Origin: Meandrina meandrites
Taxonomy: Eukaryota; Cnidaria; Anthozoa; Scleractinia; Meandrinidae
Direction of reading: 5' to 3'
NCBI GenBank assembly: GCA_963693305.1
Contig: OY855914.1
Coordinates: forward strand, 7,952,001-8,016,000
Length of the DNA stretch: 64,000 nt
In this document: in pieces, positions 20,956 to 32,479 of the stretch
Layout of the letters: each line of letters starts with the position of its first letter
Position numbering within the stretch: position 1 is the first letter of the stretch
Notes under the pieces: model-generated
The model's input: only the letters and a program-made list of their open reading frames with translations
Databases searched by the model: none
What the model was told of the DNA's origin: nothing
Translations under genes and position numbers: made by a program

Positions 20956-22780
20956 GTAGGTTTTTCCTTGTGGGCGTACGGGAAAACGGGCGAACTTTGA
21001 ACTTGAGATACGAGACAACTGCGACGAAAATTGCGGGGAAAATTAGACTCAAACGGGGCACTCGCTTGAGAGGAAGAGCCGTTACACTCTTGGGTACCGG
21101 GATCTAACCGCGAACTGGACGGACAGCAACAGCAACAGCAACAACTCAGCTTGGATCCAACAGCAGTTTATTCCGAGTTAGTTTGTAATCGTAGTCGGAG
21201 ATGTAGACTTAGAACTGTAATCAAAGAAATGTAATCGAAAAACCTTTACAAATGCGGTTACTTATATATGATTCGTACACGGGTCTATTGTTAAAAAAGT
21301 ATAATAAGTGCGCTAACACCAAGATGTGAAAAGTGATTACAAGTCCTTTGAGGATAGCGCAAATTAATAAAAATTCTTACTTAACTTTCCGAGTTTCTTG
21401 TTGAAAGTGTTCGTTGCTTACCGGAGAAAGTTCCACCTAAAATACCGCTAACATTAATTAGGTCAGCAAATGTATTCACAATTAAAGTGCGATGAGTCAG
21501 CGACCAACAGGTAGTTAATTAATCCTATTCAAGTGAACAGCAGAGGCGAAATCGGAACAAGACTCATTTAGCAAAACACTCCAAAAACTAAATTAATACT
21601 AGGAAATGTGACAAGCGCGGAACTTTGTAATTAGCGACGATAATAAACCAAAACAACCGCTATTAAATAAGTGACACAAAAAGTTCGAAAGTAAAAAGGA
21701 ACGATCTATCATTTAAACTTAACGCCTTTTTATTATAAACGACCAAAATAATAGATCAACAGGTTATTTTTGGCTAATCAGCTGCTGCTGGCTTTTGTAA
21801 GTGTTTTTAAAATGCTAAATACTGAAATACGGTAAATTCTCCGCCGTAACAAAAGCAACTTGTTGGGAATAAAATTGATACAGTTTGATCATCCGGCCAA
21901 GCGACATTTTCAGGTATTGTACATGATAAAAGGAATAAAACGAATCATTTAAAAAGGCGAACAAAATTTGCGCGTTATAAAATTAACGCGAATTTTCAAA
22001 AAGTTTTGTGTTAAATGTGGCAAAAGGAGCAAGGCCACGGAAAACGGATCGTGCAAAAATTGGCAAAGTCTATCAAGTAAGCCATTCGTAATCCTTGTTT
22101 ATTTCTCGTTTTTAATTACTCCGTTGGCGTTTTCTTACGTTGGAAAATAATAATATTTTGAGGTTTTCTTGAATTTGAAACTATTCAGAAACACGAAATA
22201 TTCGTGATAAGTTCCCATGAAAGTCTTATCTTCCTTTTAACTTATCGACCCTTGTTTGCCCTCATTCTGTCTTTGAAGAATAATTTTATTCTTATTGTAT
22301 TCTTGAGTTCTGTTTGGCATGTTTGTGTTTAAACAAAAAAACGTATCGCTATGTTGTCAAAGCATAAACTACCGTCGAGAACAGCCCGCTCGCTGTTTTG
22401 GTTTTAGCACTTTCATTGAATAGGTCGTTCTACTCTAGATGCTATTTGCAAGGTTTATTGCCCAAACATGGTCAGTGACAAGTAACGAATATGAATATGT
22501 CTATACACTAAGCGAAAGCCGTTTGTTTTAACCATCCAAATAGAACGCTGATAAAGATTCTTGCTATTAAATAAATAAATAGTTCCACACAAACGATTTT
22601 AAGAGAGAAGGAGTCCTGGTGCGAGTCCTCTAAGAATGAACCTCTTTTCCCTTCTCTCACCCTCCTCGGTGTTATTACCGTGCCAATTCTTGTCCACAGA
22701 GTACACAAAGCGATTTGGAGTCTAACTCTGGAAAACTTACATGTACAGTTAGTGTAAAGGTGTTTTTTGTTACCCACGAC
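20956..22780. other. Long noncoding stretch
   Basis: No convincing exon. It contains a short CAACAG-rich run near 21125-21150, probably simple repeat, and otherwise AT-rich unique-looking sequence. Confidence 0.4.
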
Positions 22781-22848
22781 TTTTACTCACACCCACGACC
22801 CACGACTTCTACCCACGACCCACGACCCACGACCCACGACCCACGACA
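22775..22848 (+). repeat. Short tandem repeat of ACCCACG units
   Basis: 'acccacgacc' and 'cacgaccc' units repeated about nine times with small interruptions ('ttttactc', 'ttct'). Confidence 0.85.
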
Positions 22849-23247
22849 GTTAGCTATACTCGCTAGAAGGGGCCTTATTTCTGTTCCATTTATATTGTTG
22901 AGAGGTTAAGAATTTGCTTGTTCTCTGCCAGTTCGTCATAAAAAACGCCATCGCTTCTCCATGTATTCCGTGCCGTTTATTAACAGATAACGTCAACGCT
23001 AATATCATCTTGCGAGTGCACCGAATCTGTTGCGCTTGATAGACCCGTGATCAGAAGAACTGTATAGAACTGTGAACTAACTACAGCAATAAACGTAAAA
23101 GAAAAGAAATCAATTTTAAGAACAGTAAAGCGTGCCTGTATTTCACATAATAAACTCTTTACAATTAATACTCCTAACCTACAGTTTGATAAACCAGCGC
23201 GTTGCGACCTCTTTGTTAAAGAAACATTATCTGTTCTTTGATATGTA

Positions 23248-23470
23248 GCCAGCGTAGCTTGGCGTTCTAGTCAGTCAGTCAGTCAGTCAGTCAGTCAGTC
23301 AGTCAGTCAGTCAGTCAGTCAGTCAGTCAGTCAGTCAGTCAGTCAGTCAGGGAGAGCGAGAAAACGAGCGCTCGAGCAAAGCGCCCCCAGCCGTCGCTTT
23401 GCTCGAGCGCTCGTTTTCTCGCTCTCCCTGACTGACTGACTGACTGACTAGAACGCCAAGCTATGCTGGC
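23248..23470. mobile_element. TA-flanked hairpin element with (TCAG)n in both arms
   Basis: Ends GCCAGCGTAGCTTGGCGTTC and complement (one mismatch) lie between TA dinucleotides (23246-23247, 23471-23472). The left arm holds about 20 units of TCAG (23269-23350), the right arm about 5 of CTGA. Between them is a long inverted repeat around gagcgctcgagcaaagcg with an 11-base loop near 23388-23396. It resembles a Tc1/mariner-type MITE whose arm microsatellite expanded on one side. Confidence 0.75.
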
Positions 23471-23489
23471 TATTTGTTATGAAACTCCG

Positions 23490-23990
23490 GCGGCCTCACA
23501 AAGCAAATGTTGACATGGCGGGAAAATTCTGGCGGCCTCACAAAGCAAACACGCATGGAATGCACTTTCCCCCTATTGGATATTCTCTTGTCGCGTGTCG
23601 CCTTGACGTTGTCAAGGCGACACGAGACAGAAACTACGTCATATCGTAACTCACATTGAAAAAGTCGATTTACGGTCCGACAGCTATGTAACCAAATCAC
23701 GTCTCACGGGAAAAAATAGCCTGCGAGCAGAGTTTGAGTCACAAACATGGGCGGCGAAGCAAAATGACTCAAAGGTGCGCCTGTTGGCATCCTAGGAAAA
23801 AAAAGCCACTACGTGCGCTACCATGAAAATGTTCACGTGATGCAAAGCCAGTAAAACCAAATAATTGATCAGTGTAGTTTGCTTTTGCACATATCGTTTA
23901 ACTTAGTTTAATATCAACGACAAACTAATATCTGTCTTATATCTGACCTAGCTGCACAAATGAATAAATTAACGTAAGCAGGTGCAACCA
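23490..23990. other. Noncoding stretch with a short hairpin
   Basis: Holds two copies of 'ggcggcctcacaaagcaaa' (about 23490 and 23533) and a hairpin of tgtcgccttgac with its complement near 23597-23628. No gene recognised. Confidence 0.5.
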
Positions 23991-23991
23991 T

Positions 23992-24270
23992 CAAAATAGG
24001 CATGGGCCAATCAGAATTCGGATTTAAAACAAAAATCGGTGAAATGTCACGTCAAGCACTTGACTGTATTAAAATCTCTTTTTCAGATCATTTTCCAGTA
24101 TGATATAGATCCCAATGTGACAGTCCGTGCCAAAATAGGTATGGACCAATCAGAGTTCGAGTTGAAAAAATCAGAAATGGGTGAAATGTCACGCCACACC
24201 CTTAACTGTATTGGAATCTCTTTTTCAGATCGTTTCTCAGTATGGTATAGATCCCAATGTGACAGCCATG
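23992..24270 (+). repeat. Tandem duplication of a 140-bp splice-acceptor region
   Basis: Two units start with 'caaaataggNatgg' at 23992 and 24131. Each carries a polypyrimidine acceptor 'ctctttttcag' followed by the first 40 or so bases of the carboxypeptidase exon (QI..QY.IDPNVT). Only the second copy continues into a full exon; the first runs back into intron. Confidence 0.85.
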
Positions 24271-24339
24271 ATGGATAAAGTAGATCTTGCTATTCTGCCT
24301 GTGTTAAATGTTGATGGTTACGCCTACACCTGGACTAAA
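24229..24339 (+). CDS. M14 carboxypeptidase (A/B type), exon 'DPNVT...VLNVDGY'
   Basis: A 37-codon exon between acceptor ttttcag and donor AAA|GTAAGA, phase 0. It encodes 'QYGIDPNVTAMMDKVD', then 'ILPVLNVDGYAYTWTK'; the VLNVDGY-YTWT block is a hallmark of M14 metallocarboxypeptidases. The gene would cut C-terminal residues from proteins using a bound zinc. The upstream exons that should carry the propeptide and the first zinc ligands (HxREWI) are not found in the window. See the next two exons. Confidence 0.85.
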
Positions 24340-24596
24340 GTAAGATTCATATTTCATCCAGTTTAATTTCACAATCGCTTGCCCTCGGTGATCTTGCGTC
24401 GCTTTCTGACCAATTCCAGCCCTTAATTTACACCTAACGGGCACGCGGTATAACATCCGCCATGTTGGAGAGTAAGCTACGCACTTGGATATCCGAAACA
24501 AAGTCAAGAGTGATTGATTTTGCTAGTAAATATTTTTTAGCGAATAAAGAAATAATGAGAAGTAGAAGGTTCTTCAATCAATGTTTTACATTTCAG

Positions 24597-24687
24597 GACC
24601 GTTTGTGGCGAAAGAACAGAAGTCCCAACAAAGGATCCACATGTTTCGGTACTGATTTGAACAGAAACTGGCAGCTTGGATGGGGAG
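24597..24687 (+). CDS. M14 carboxypeptidase, exon '[10 protein letters not shown]...NRNW'
   Basis: Joins in frame to the exon before. '[20 protein letters not shown]' followed by 'LNRNW' contains the conserved substrate-carboxylate-binding Arg and the Asn-Arg pair. Donor GGAG|GTAAAG leaves phase 1. The next expected exon, with 'PCSETY' and the zinc-binding His of 'LHSYSQ', is not found between here and 26125. Confidence 0.85.
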
Positions 24688-24839
24688 GTAAAGGGTTAAA
24701 TCTGTTGGTCTAGAACAGCAAATTTTTTTATCAGGGTCAAAAAAAAAATAACCCCATTTGACGGTCAAATGTTGACATTTTAGGCTTTTGGCGAGGAAAT
24801 CATTGTAAGCTCATTTTGAATGTAATAATTTTGAGTGTA

Positions 24840-25195
24840 GTCACCATGAATTAAAAGTTCACGCGTTCTGCCTGTATTTTTGAGGTAATTTCTGGTAACT
24901 CATCAATCCTAACAATACTCGAACGTATTCATAAATCAACTGATGATTACCGCTAGTTTACATGTGAATGCGACAGATAGAGCGGTGTCACGCAACAGGG
25001 AAATTCCGGCGCAGTAGAAAATGTCTCGGCGTACTTGGCACAGTATAAAAATCGCCTAATTGTGTAGTCCATGGACCTCCAATAATTATAAAGGCGTTAA
25101 ATGTACTCCACTAATCTTAGATTATTGCTGTAAATAAAATTATTTAAAGGCGGGGGCAGCTGTAGTGAGAACTATTACTAGTTTAAAATTACTTA
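24840..25195. repeat. Repeat A, copy 2 (uninterrupted)
   Basis: Matches 1-60 plus 1038-1315, giving the empty site for the hAT-like insertion there. It lies in the space where the middle exons of the carboxypeptidase would be expected. Confidence 0.85.
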
Positions 25196-26124
25196 TTCCG
25201 CACACTACCAAGTGCAAGCAACGTTTATGAAATTCTTTGTGACTGCTTAAATAGGTGATCCCCGGGGATCGGTGGTGGGGTGTTCAAAAATGTTTGATAC
25301 GGGAGGCTCCTCCCCGACTTCAAACCCTTTCGTATACCACTTTTGACAAAAACTGTAACCCTTTGGTATAACTTCGATAGAAAATAGCGCCCCTTTCATT
25401 TACCTACAGAAAGAGCGGTCACGAATGGCCCCCAGAATTTTGCAGTGCTCGTAAAAGTAGGCTCGAAATGCTCGCAAAATTTTAGTGGGTGCTCAATTTC
25501 TCCAGTTCGCATATTTTCACAAGTGCTGGCTACTCGGTTTTTAGTGGAGGCACCTTTTTGAAAAGTGCTCGCTGCACTTCGACTAACTTTTGTCCAAACC
25601 CGGGCTCAGAAGAAACAAGGCCGTGCTCGCGTGCTCGCAAAGACCATCCGATACCCCGACCCGATACCTCTAGAAAGGATACGGCATCGTTTCTCCATGG
25701 CTGCATTACATGTAATGACCATTATTTCATTACTCAAGATAGAGGAGTTTTCACTTGAGTGTCGAAAGTAATTCTCTTTTGCTTTGGTTTTGCATAACAT
25801 CGCTTGATGATTGGTTTAAAAATCTCGTGCAACTTTCTCAGCCAATCAGAAGTAAAACCAAAACCAGTGACTTACTCATCCACACACGTTTTCCCGCGCT
25901 TTGTATCGGCTACATGTGTTTGCTTCGAGTTTTGATTGGTTCACTGGTTTGTCTGTGTCCTTTGTGATTAGTCAGAGTGACTACTTGTTGGGTTTGGTTT
26001 TTCGACACTCAATTGAAAACTTCTCTAACTGGTTGCTTAATGCTACGGAAATAAAAGTTCACCGGGCAGTGAGAGTCCCTTCTATTGTTTCATGCGGACA
26101 CTAATTTTACCTTATTTATTTCAG
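25196..26124. other. Stretch where carboxypeptidase exons are missing
   Basis: Searched for the M14 blocks around the second zinc histidine and the region before the catalytic Glu; none recognised. Otherwise unremarkable sequence. Confidence 0.45.
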
Positions 26125-26312
26125 ATTTAAGTTCTGGGAGCTTTCAAGATTATGTATACGGTTCCTTGCAAGTAAAATATACATTTGCAGTAGAACTTAG
26201 AGATGAAGGACATTTTGGATTCCTCTTGCCACCATTTCTAATTGAGCCAACAGCAAGGGAACTGTTTGAAGGACTGAAAGCTATGGTGCGGGAAATGAAG
26301 TTTGAATCCTAA
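26125..26312 (+). CDS. M14 carboxypeptidase, last exon
   Basis: After acceptor tttatttcag the exon encodes 'LSSGSFQDYVYG', 'VKYTFAVELRDEG' and 'FGFLLPP', ending 'MKFES' and a stop. The Glu of 'VELRDEG' is the catalytic base of M14 enzymes. Phase 2 at its start would join in frame to the exon ending at 24687, so a transcript without the middle exons would stay open but lack the zinc His and about 100 residues. With HxxE also absent, this locus is probably a pseudogene or a partial duplicate. Confidence 0.85.
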
Positions 26313-28591
26313 CAGATTTGTTTTCACATCATAAAGCGAACCCGTAAGGGAACTCTTTTCGTCAGAGGGTTCCTCTCGCGGGGATTTCTACCAAGGAGGC
26401 AACTCCCGCAAGGAAACACATTCTGTGAAGTACACACCTCTCGTTTCGAGCCAAGAGAAGTCTATTTTATTGACAACGGAAAAACCAAATGTCTTTTGGG
26501 TTCACCAAATGACAACAATAGACGCAGTGAACATTGGTAAACTATAAACACATGTTAAGTACTTAGTCTAACTACCCCATTCCCAGGCGTCGCCCGTTGG
26601 TCGCACGCGGAACGCTTTGCGTTATGGGATTGATGCTTGTGCGCAGTTCGATTGCTCGCTCCTACAACCATCAACCCCCGCGCTCCCGGTTTTCCCGCCT
26701 TACAGTTTCAACTGACCGAGGCCTGGGGACGAGGCAGTGTGAAGTACGTATTAACCATTTTATGTTTTATTATCCGACTATCACACCATATGACCAAAAG
26801 CGTTCAAAAGAACACACAAATTATGAAATGCTATTACACTATAGTATTCCTTTTACGCTTTAGTGCCAATTTGGAGCTAAATGACAGGAAAAACTTAGTG
26901 AAATAAAAAATGCGTCATTCGATAGTTTTACAGACATAGCTGAGGACATTTTACTCATTTCTAAAATACCAAGGAACTCGTAAAATATCTGTGGGTGTTA
27001 TCTGCAAAACTTTCGATGTTTTTCAATTTAGAATTTTCCGTTCAGTTCCGTTCTTACTCTGTTAAAATCGATATTAAAAGGCAAGTGCTACTCTACAAAT
27101 CAAAAAATTTTTGCGCAGAAATACTCACAAAAACACGGCAATTTCATTAAGCGAAAAAAAATTTTTGGTGTTAGGTGCACTTTAAAGTGCCTGCGATATT
27201 ATTTCTGTGTGTCTTTCTAAACAGTTTGGTGTCAAAGTTTTTACGTTAAAACTATGTTGTTGCCACGAGTAACCATATTAGTATCCAGTGATAACATATG
27301 CGTCACATGCAAAAGGAACTCGCCAAATCATGGAAAGGCTGTGTTCGACTAGCTGCTATTGGAAACCGAGCCAGTTGCCCATGGTAACAGCGTAGATTTC
27401 AACGCCAAAACTTTGTCCTCATAGTTCCCTCATGCCTTACTCAACTTACTTATCCAAAGAACTTTGTTAAAATGTCACATTACTTTTTTATTCAACTGCG
27501 TTTAATAAACAGCACTATAAAACATTAGAAAGTCCGCTTTATATCTGCTAACCGATTTACGGTTTGAAATCAGAGCACCCTCCCCCCGGGCCCTCTTTAA
27601 TAAACCCCCCTCTCAAAAGGTCTCCAAAACAAAAAAGCGCACGGAGGCGGGGGAGATAAAATTTATATTATATATATGTTTGCTTTTCTTAAACAACGAA
27701 AATGTATATAATGTGATGTTAAATTGTTAAAGGAGCCACGTAAGTCGCGGAAGACACATGTTGAAAAAATATAGAATTTTGTCTTTCGTAGTACATAACA
27801 ATCTTCCTCAGTCATAACCTTCCTTGTTTCTTTTTGGTTTATTTTTACTTCTTTGGTGTTTTTCTTTCTTAGGAAGTTATTATATGAAGGCTTTCCTTCA
27901 ATCTGAGAGTTATTTTGTATCCCAGAAAAATGACATAAGCTCTCTTATAATCTTACACCATTTACTAGTCATGAATTTTTAGGAGGAGCCGCAATGAATT
28001 TAGTGAGCTTAGTTTCTGCTTGGAAGTATTTTTCAGACGTTTGAAACAGTCATTTTTTTCAGTCGTTTAAAAATAAAACGGTAGACCGAAGGTGAATTTT
28101 TTCGATAACCCTGGGACTGGAAGCCTGTTTCGCCTCATCAATATTCAAAAACAACAGCAAATAGTTTTGCGTCTTGTGGTCAGGGGATCATGAAAGCGAA
28201 GGGGATGCTCGGCGACAAATCTGACGGTAGCACAAACACTAATTTAACCCTTAACGATACCATTTTTATTCATTTTAAGTTCTAAACCGCAAACACGACA
28301 GGAAGAGAGCTTGACAGTGAAATATATAGGCGTTCTATGCTGAACATGTGTGCGCTTCCAGTCTGATATATTCTTACGACAAGCACAATTTTATCTTTCA
28401 GTGAAATTTTCTGTTTATAGTTCTGCCCTACAGTTTTGACGTCGACTTATCCCAAACTCCACCACACATAAGCAACAAAAACACTTTTGTACAAGAGAAA
28501 TAGAATGCACTCCTCCGGCTTTCAAACTCGCGTGTGTAACGCGCGAGGTGCGTGACGCTTCCCAGAACTCTTTGCAAAGACAATTTACGCC
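26313..28591. other. Intergenic stretch
   Basis: No exon recognised. Simple AT runs near 27660-27680 and C-rich 'ccctccccccgggccc' near 27580. The last 100 bases before 28592 would be the promoter of the following gene and contain CG-rich 'aacgcgcgaggtgcgtgacg' but no TATA box. Confidence 0.4.
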
Positions 28592-28624
28592 ATGTCGGCT
28601 GAATCGGAGGTCGAGAATCAAGAG
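28592..28624 (+). CDS. Unrecognised Cys-rich gene, exon 1
   Basis: ATG followed by SAESEVENQE and a donor GAG|GTTAGT, phase 0. The acidic start and a CG-rich upstream region without TATA fit a housekeeping-type promoter. It is short, but it joins in frame with four further exons with good splice sites, which is the main support. Confidence 0.55.
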
Positions 28625-28719
28625 GTTAGTAATTTAGCATGATTTCGAGTTCTTTTATCATTCTTCAATCGAAAAAACGATTTTCAATTTAATCATTTGG
28701 TATTATTTTTTCGTTTTAG

Positions 28720-28823
28720 TCGCTGACTTCTTCACAAGCAGCTGAAGAGCTGGAGAAGCTATGTTGTTCATGCACTCGTGTTGCGGCATGTTGGCATGGC
28801 GCGCGATTCAAATCGAAATGCAG
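28720..28823 (+). CDS. Unrecognised Cys-rich gene, exon 2
   Basis: Acceptor tcgttttag, donor CAG|GTAAGG, 104 bases, phase 0 to 2. It encodes 'SLTSSQAAEELEKL' followed by 'CCSCTRVAACWHGARF' and KSKC. The spacing of Cys and His (C-C-x-C...C-x-H...C) suggests a metal-binding fold that goes on into exon 3. I do not recognise the family. Confidence 0.65.
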
Positions 28824-29715
28824 GTAAGGTTTTAAGGAAATCGTTTATTAACTTGTTTTATATAGGAGTTGAATGTGGTTGAATATTCCCTGACAAAAAA
28901 TAAGCATTCTTTGCTCTGTACTGTTCGAGTTATGTACTGTTGAGGCTGCCATGTTGTCTGTTGTTCTGGGGGGGAGAACCTCTTGATTATGGTGGGGGGG
29001 GGGGGGGGGGGAGGTGTCTGTTAATTTTTGTGTGGGTACCCCAATTTTTATTTCAACATTTCAGTTTCTGTAACATAAACAATCAATAGGCAAAGTTTGA
29101 CAAAAATCTCAGTGCAGGTTCTATTTCAGGGGTATGACCTTAAAGGGGCTTTGTCACAGATTTTAACAGATTTTTGAACAGCCAAAATTTATCTTTGTGG
29201 CATGGAAAACTTGAAAATAATGGGCCATTTTTATTAACAATTGCTATATTAGAGCATTGAAGCTGTTAACAAGCATATGGCTTGGATGGAAATGGATTGC
29301 AACTTGAAAAATTAATGCTAAACTTTTCAAGTTATTTCCGAGTGTCTTCAAATAATCAATAGTTATACCCTTAGTTTGTTTTCTGGTGATTTCTATCTGC
29401 AATTTAAGGTCATATCTTCCTTAAGATGTTCAAAGAAAGTGTTTTTCATGGGTTAGGTTGCCTAGTACTAATTTCAGAACAGCTAAGACCAAAAAACTCC
29501 GAAAAACCCGTGACGGAACTCTTTTAAAACACACTCGACCATGTGTTGTCCTAAATTCTTCTAAGCCAGTGCAGAGGCAAGGTGTTTAAAAGTCTGCACT
29601 CCTGTGTAGAGGGTCCATGCTTCGCTGCTATATAAACCTGTGTACTGCACATGTAGACCTGTTTGGTACACCGTTAATGAGCGTGTTTAAAACACAAAAT
29701 GGCGAAACAATATTA

Positions 29716-29927
29716 CAGTGCGACTTCTTGAACCGGGGCACCCTGAACAAAATTAACCAATCACAGTTTTAATTGAAAACAAAGGAAAGGGACATTTTTT
29801 AGCAATGGACCAATGATGTTCTAGGACACAAACAACCCTAACCCTAAAAAATGTCCCTTTCCTTTGTTTTCAATTAACACTGTGATTGGTTAATTTTGTT
29901 GGTGCCCCGGTTAGAGTAGTCGCACTG
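29716..29927. mobile_element. Tc1/mariner-like MITE
   Basis: Ends CAGTGCGACT and complement between TA duplications (29714-29715, 29928-29929), with inverted arms of about 85 bp. Sits in intron 2 of the Cys-rich gene. A decayed relative begins near 37198. Confidence 0.8.
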
Positions 29928-29954
29928 TAAAGATATGTACTAATAGGTTAAATG

Positions 29955-30125
29955 AAACGAAACTTGCTTGTGGTTAACTTTCACTCTGGCTTGCTTACGG
30001 TTAACTTTCAATCTGGCTTGCTTGTGGTTAACTTTCAATCTGGTTTGCTTGGGGTTAGCTTTCACTCTGGCTTGCTTGTGATTGGCTTTCACTCTGGTTT
30101 GCTTGCGGTTAGCTTTTATTTGTTG
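29955..30125. repeat. 27-bp minisatellite
   Basis: Six copies or so of 'cttgcttgtggttaacttt'-'cactctgg' with point changes. Because 27 is a multiple of three, both strands stay open across it, giving 9-residue repeats which are not taken as protein. Confidence 0.85.
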
Positions 30126-30358
30126 GTTAGGGCAGTACTCTATAATATTTTGCCATTTCTTCATTTCGTGTTTTAAACACGCCCCACCTGTATGGGTGTC
30201 AATTTACCACACCTCTGTCAATGCTTTTTATCTGAGAATTTTAAACTGAAGGAAACCCATGGAAGTTTATATGTAGAGTAGCATAAAAATGTGTTGGTGT
30301 GTTTTAAATTAAATATTTATTTAAACGTTTTTTATTTCATTAATTTCTTTCATTTCAG

Positions 30359-30432
30359 ATTCCACCATTGTGTATACCACAATGATTGCTGTTAAGCTTG
30401 CAACAAAGAGCTTCATGATAACAGTTGCCCAG
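30359..30432 (+). CDS. Unrecognised Cys-rich gene, exon 3, with in-frame TAA
   Basis: Acceptor catttcag, donor CAG|GTATGG, phase 2 to 1. It reads RFHHCVYHNDCC, then TAA (30393-30395), then ACNKELHDNSCP. Everything else about the exon is in phase with its neighbours. A second donor, T|GTTAAG at 30390/30391, leaves the same phase 1 and removes the stop, giving RFHHCVYHNDC joined to exon 4. So either the long form is nonfunctional, or the short form is the real one. Confidence 0.55.
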
Positions 30433-30969
30433 GTATGGAAATTCTTTTTAACATGTTATTTAAAATGATAATTTATATACTTCGTGTTTGTCCAAAAATA
30501 TGGTGGCTTACTGCAGTTTCATGAAAATATTGTGTTTCTGTACCACAAATTTTTGTATGGCATACTAGTCCAAGAAAACAATACCAATAATGCTTGTAAT
30601 TTGGCTCTCCTTGTTGCTTTGTCTTCAGCAAAAAAAATGTAATTTGTGGTGATTGGGATAGCGTAAATTAATATTTTGCTTGTGAGGAACAGATAGCTGG
30701 TTGCTAGTGTGGTATCCAAAGGCTTATGTTTAGCGTGTTTAAAATGAGTCTCTTGAGAAATTTTTGTTATTCTACAGTCAGCTTCCCTGAATGATGCGTT
30801 GCTTTGTTAAATCTTTATTTTTATATGTGGCTTAATGTAATTTAGGCTAAGTTAAATGCAAAACAGTATTTTCCAGGGGTGGCTGGGCTCCTTTTGCTCC
30901 TTTTCCCCTTGTTTTACAGCTTAGCTCAGATATCAAGTCAATTCCGTGTTTGTTATTGCAGCCATGGGA

Positions 30970-31655
30970 TCAGGGCTCGAAATTGCGGCTGATACGTACA
31001 GTCGCCAATGGAATTAACATTTTGCTCTTGGTGACGAAAAATTCTCCTTTAGTTTCCAATACGGCGACTGCATTTCTCTGTACTGATGATGAATAACAGT
31101 CATATTGTCAGACAGTGTGTCCTCCCAGAAAAAATATATTGGAAGATCTTTGCTTCTAAAATGTTCAAAATATGAAAGACGTCAATCCATCAATTTCCTT
31201 TGCTGTAAAAGACTTTCTCACATCGGAAAATTTGCAAATGTCTGACATGACTTGTTTGAAATCACCCTATAATGCATTGCAAACTTTAGAGAATTGAGTA
31301 CGTTATGTATACCTATGGATTGTGTCTCATAATGCATGGCCATCTGCCATGTTGATTCCTTCAAGGTTATTTTGTATTTGCCATCACCTACGTTAGCTAC
31401 AAAGTTTAGTGGCCACAAAATCTTATATACAGTAATGTGTTTGTTTTAAACCTTGTGATAAGATTGTTTTGTTTTTCTTTTCGATTGTTTATGTATTCAG
31501 TCCATTTTTGGATTAAATTCCTTTAAATAATTTTAGACACTTTGGAATTATTACAGTCTGGTGACTAATACATGTAATTGGCATTTGGCGACTATTTTTT
31601 ACCACTCAGTCACCAAATGGAGACTTCAGGAATTTTTTTTTTTAATTTCAAGCCC
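30970..31655 (-). mobile_element. hAT-like element related to the one at 66-1037
   Basis: Ends CAGGGCTCGAAATT and its imperfect complement aatttcaagccctg. Interior matches 290-830 in reverse orientation, including the 'tatataagattttgtggcca' block and the 'ggtgacgaaa' motif. A broken open stretch is shared by both copies but no transposase domain is identifiable. Lies in intron 3 of the Cys-rich gene. Confidence 0.7.
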
Positions 31656-32382
31656 TGGGGATAGTTCTCACTTGTGTGTTTGTAACATCCTAAAGGTTAC
31701 ACCATGATAGCACTGGGCAGGAGTACCAGTATACAGTCCCTAATTTTTTCCCAAAGTGCAAAATATGAGAAAACAGAGAAATATTCATTTCATGTGTGAC
31801 TGCAACTATGTTGATTTCACTTCCAAAGCAGCAAGAAATTCATTGAACTTTCACCTGTGACTGAAAAAATGTTAATAAGTCAAATGCTTGTTTCATGGCA
31901 TGGGAGCAATTTAATGTTTAAATTCATACTGAAAACACACCAAGGTTGCTCAAAAAAAGTGCTTACTATGCTGGTTAGGGACATGTTAGGATTAGGGTTA
32001 GTGTCAGTGCTAGTGTTAGTGCTAGGGTGTTAACACCAAGGCGTTGGCTAGGTGGTGGGTGATAGGGTTAGGGGTAGGGATGTTATAGCTGGATAGAAAC
32101 ATTACTAGGCACATAATGCTTAAAGTTAACACTTTATATTTGCAATGAAGCTGTGCATCTAAAGTTAATCTATACAAATAGTACAAATAACAAATACCTT
32201 TTTGTATTCGATGTACCAAGTGCGTACCAAGTTGAGATTCTTCAGCGATCTGTCTATCTATGGAACCAATTTGCCCCCCTCCCCAAAAATTCAGGAGCAA
32301 ATGTCATCATGTCCATATTTGTCCCTGTGCTGAACAAATTGGTGTCACATATTGCGATCACAAAAACAATTTTGGCTTCTAG

Positions 32383-32479
32383 ATATGGCTGAAATGTGTG
32401 CCCCAATGTACCCGAAAATTATACCAGAAAATGTCATGGAAAGCATCAGAGGGTTCTTATCCAGGGAAGAAGAGTTTAA
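32383..32479 (+). CDS. Unrecognised Cys-rich gene, exon 4
   Basis: Acceptor ggcttctag, donor TTTAA|GTAAGT, phase 1 to 2. Encodes MAEMCAPMYPKIIPENVM and ESIRGFLSREEEF. Frame is set by exons 3 and 5 and is free of stops. No known domain recognised. Confidence 0.6.

Noticed and set aside
29955..30165. 9-residue-repeat protein on either strand
   Set aside because: Produced by a 27-bp minisatellite within an intron.
31985..32095. TTAGGG-like words suggesting an interstitial telomere
   Set aside because: Only scattered 'ttagggtta' words with many changes; no regular array.
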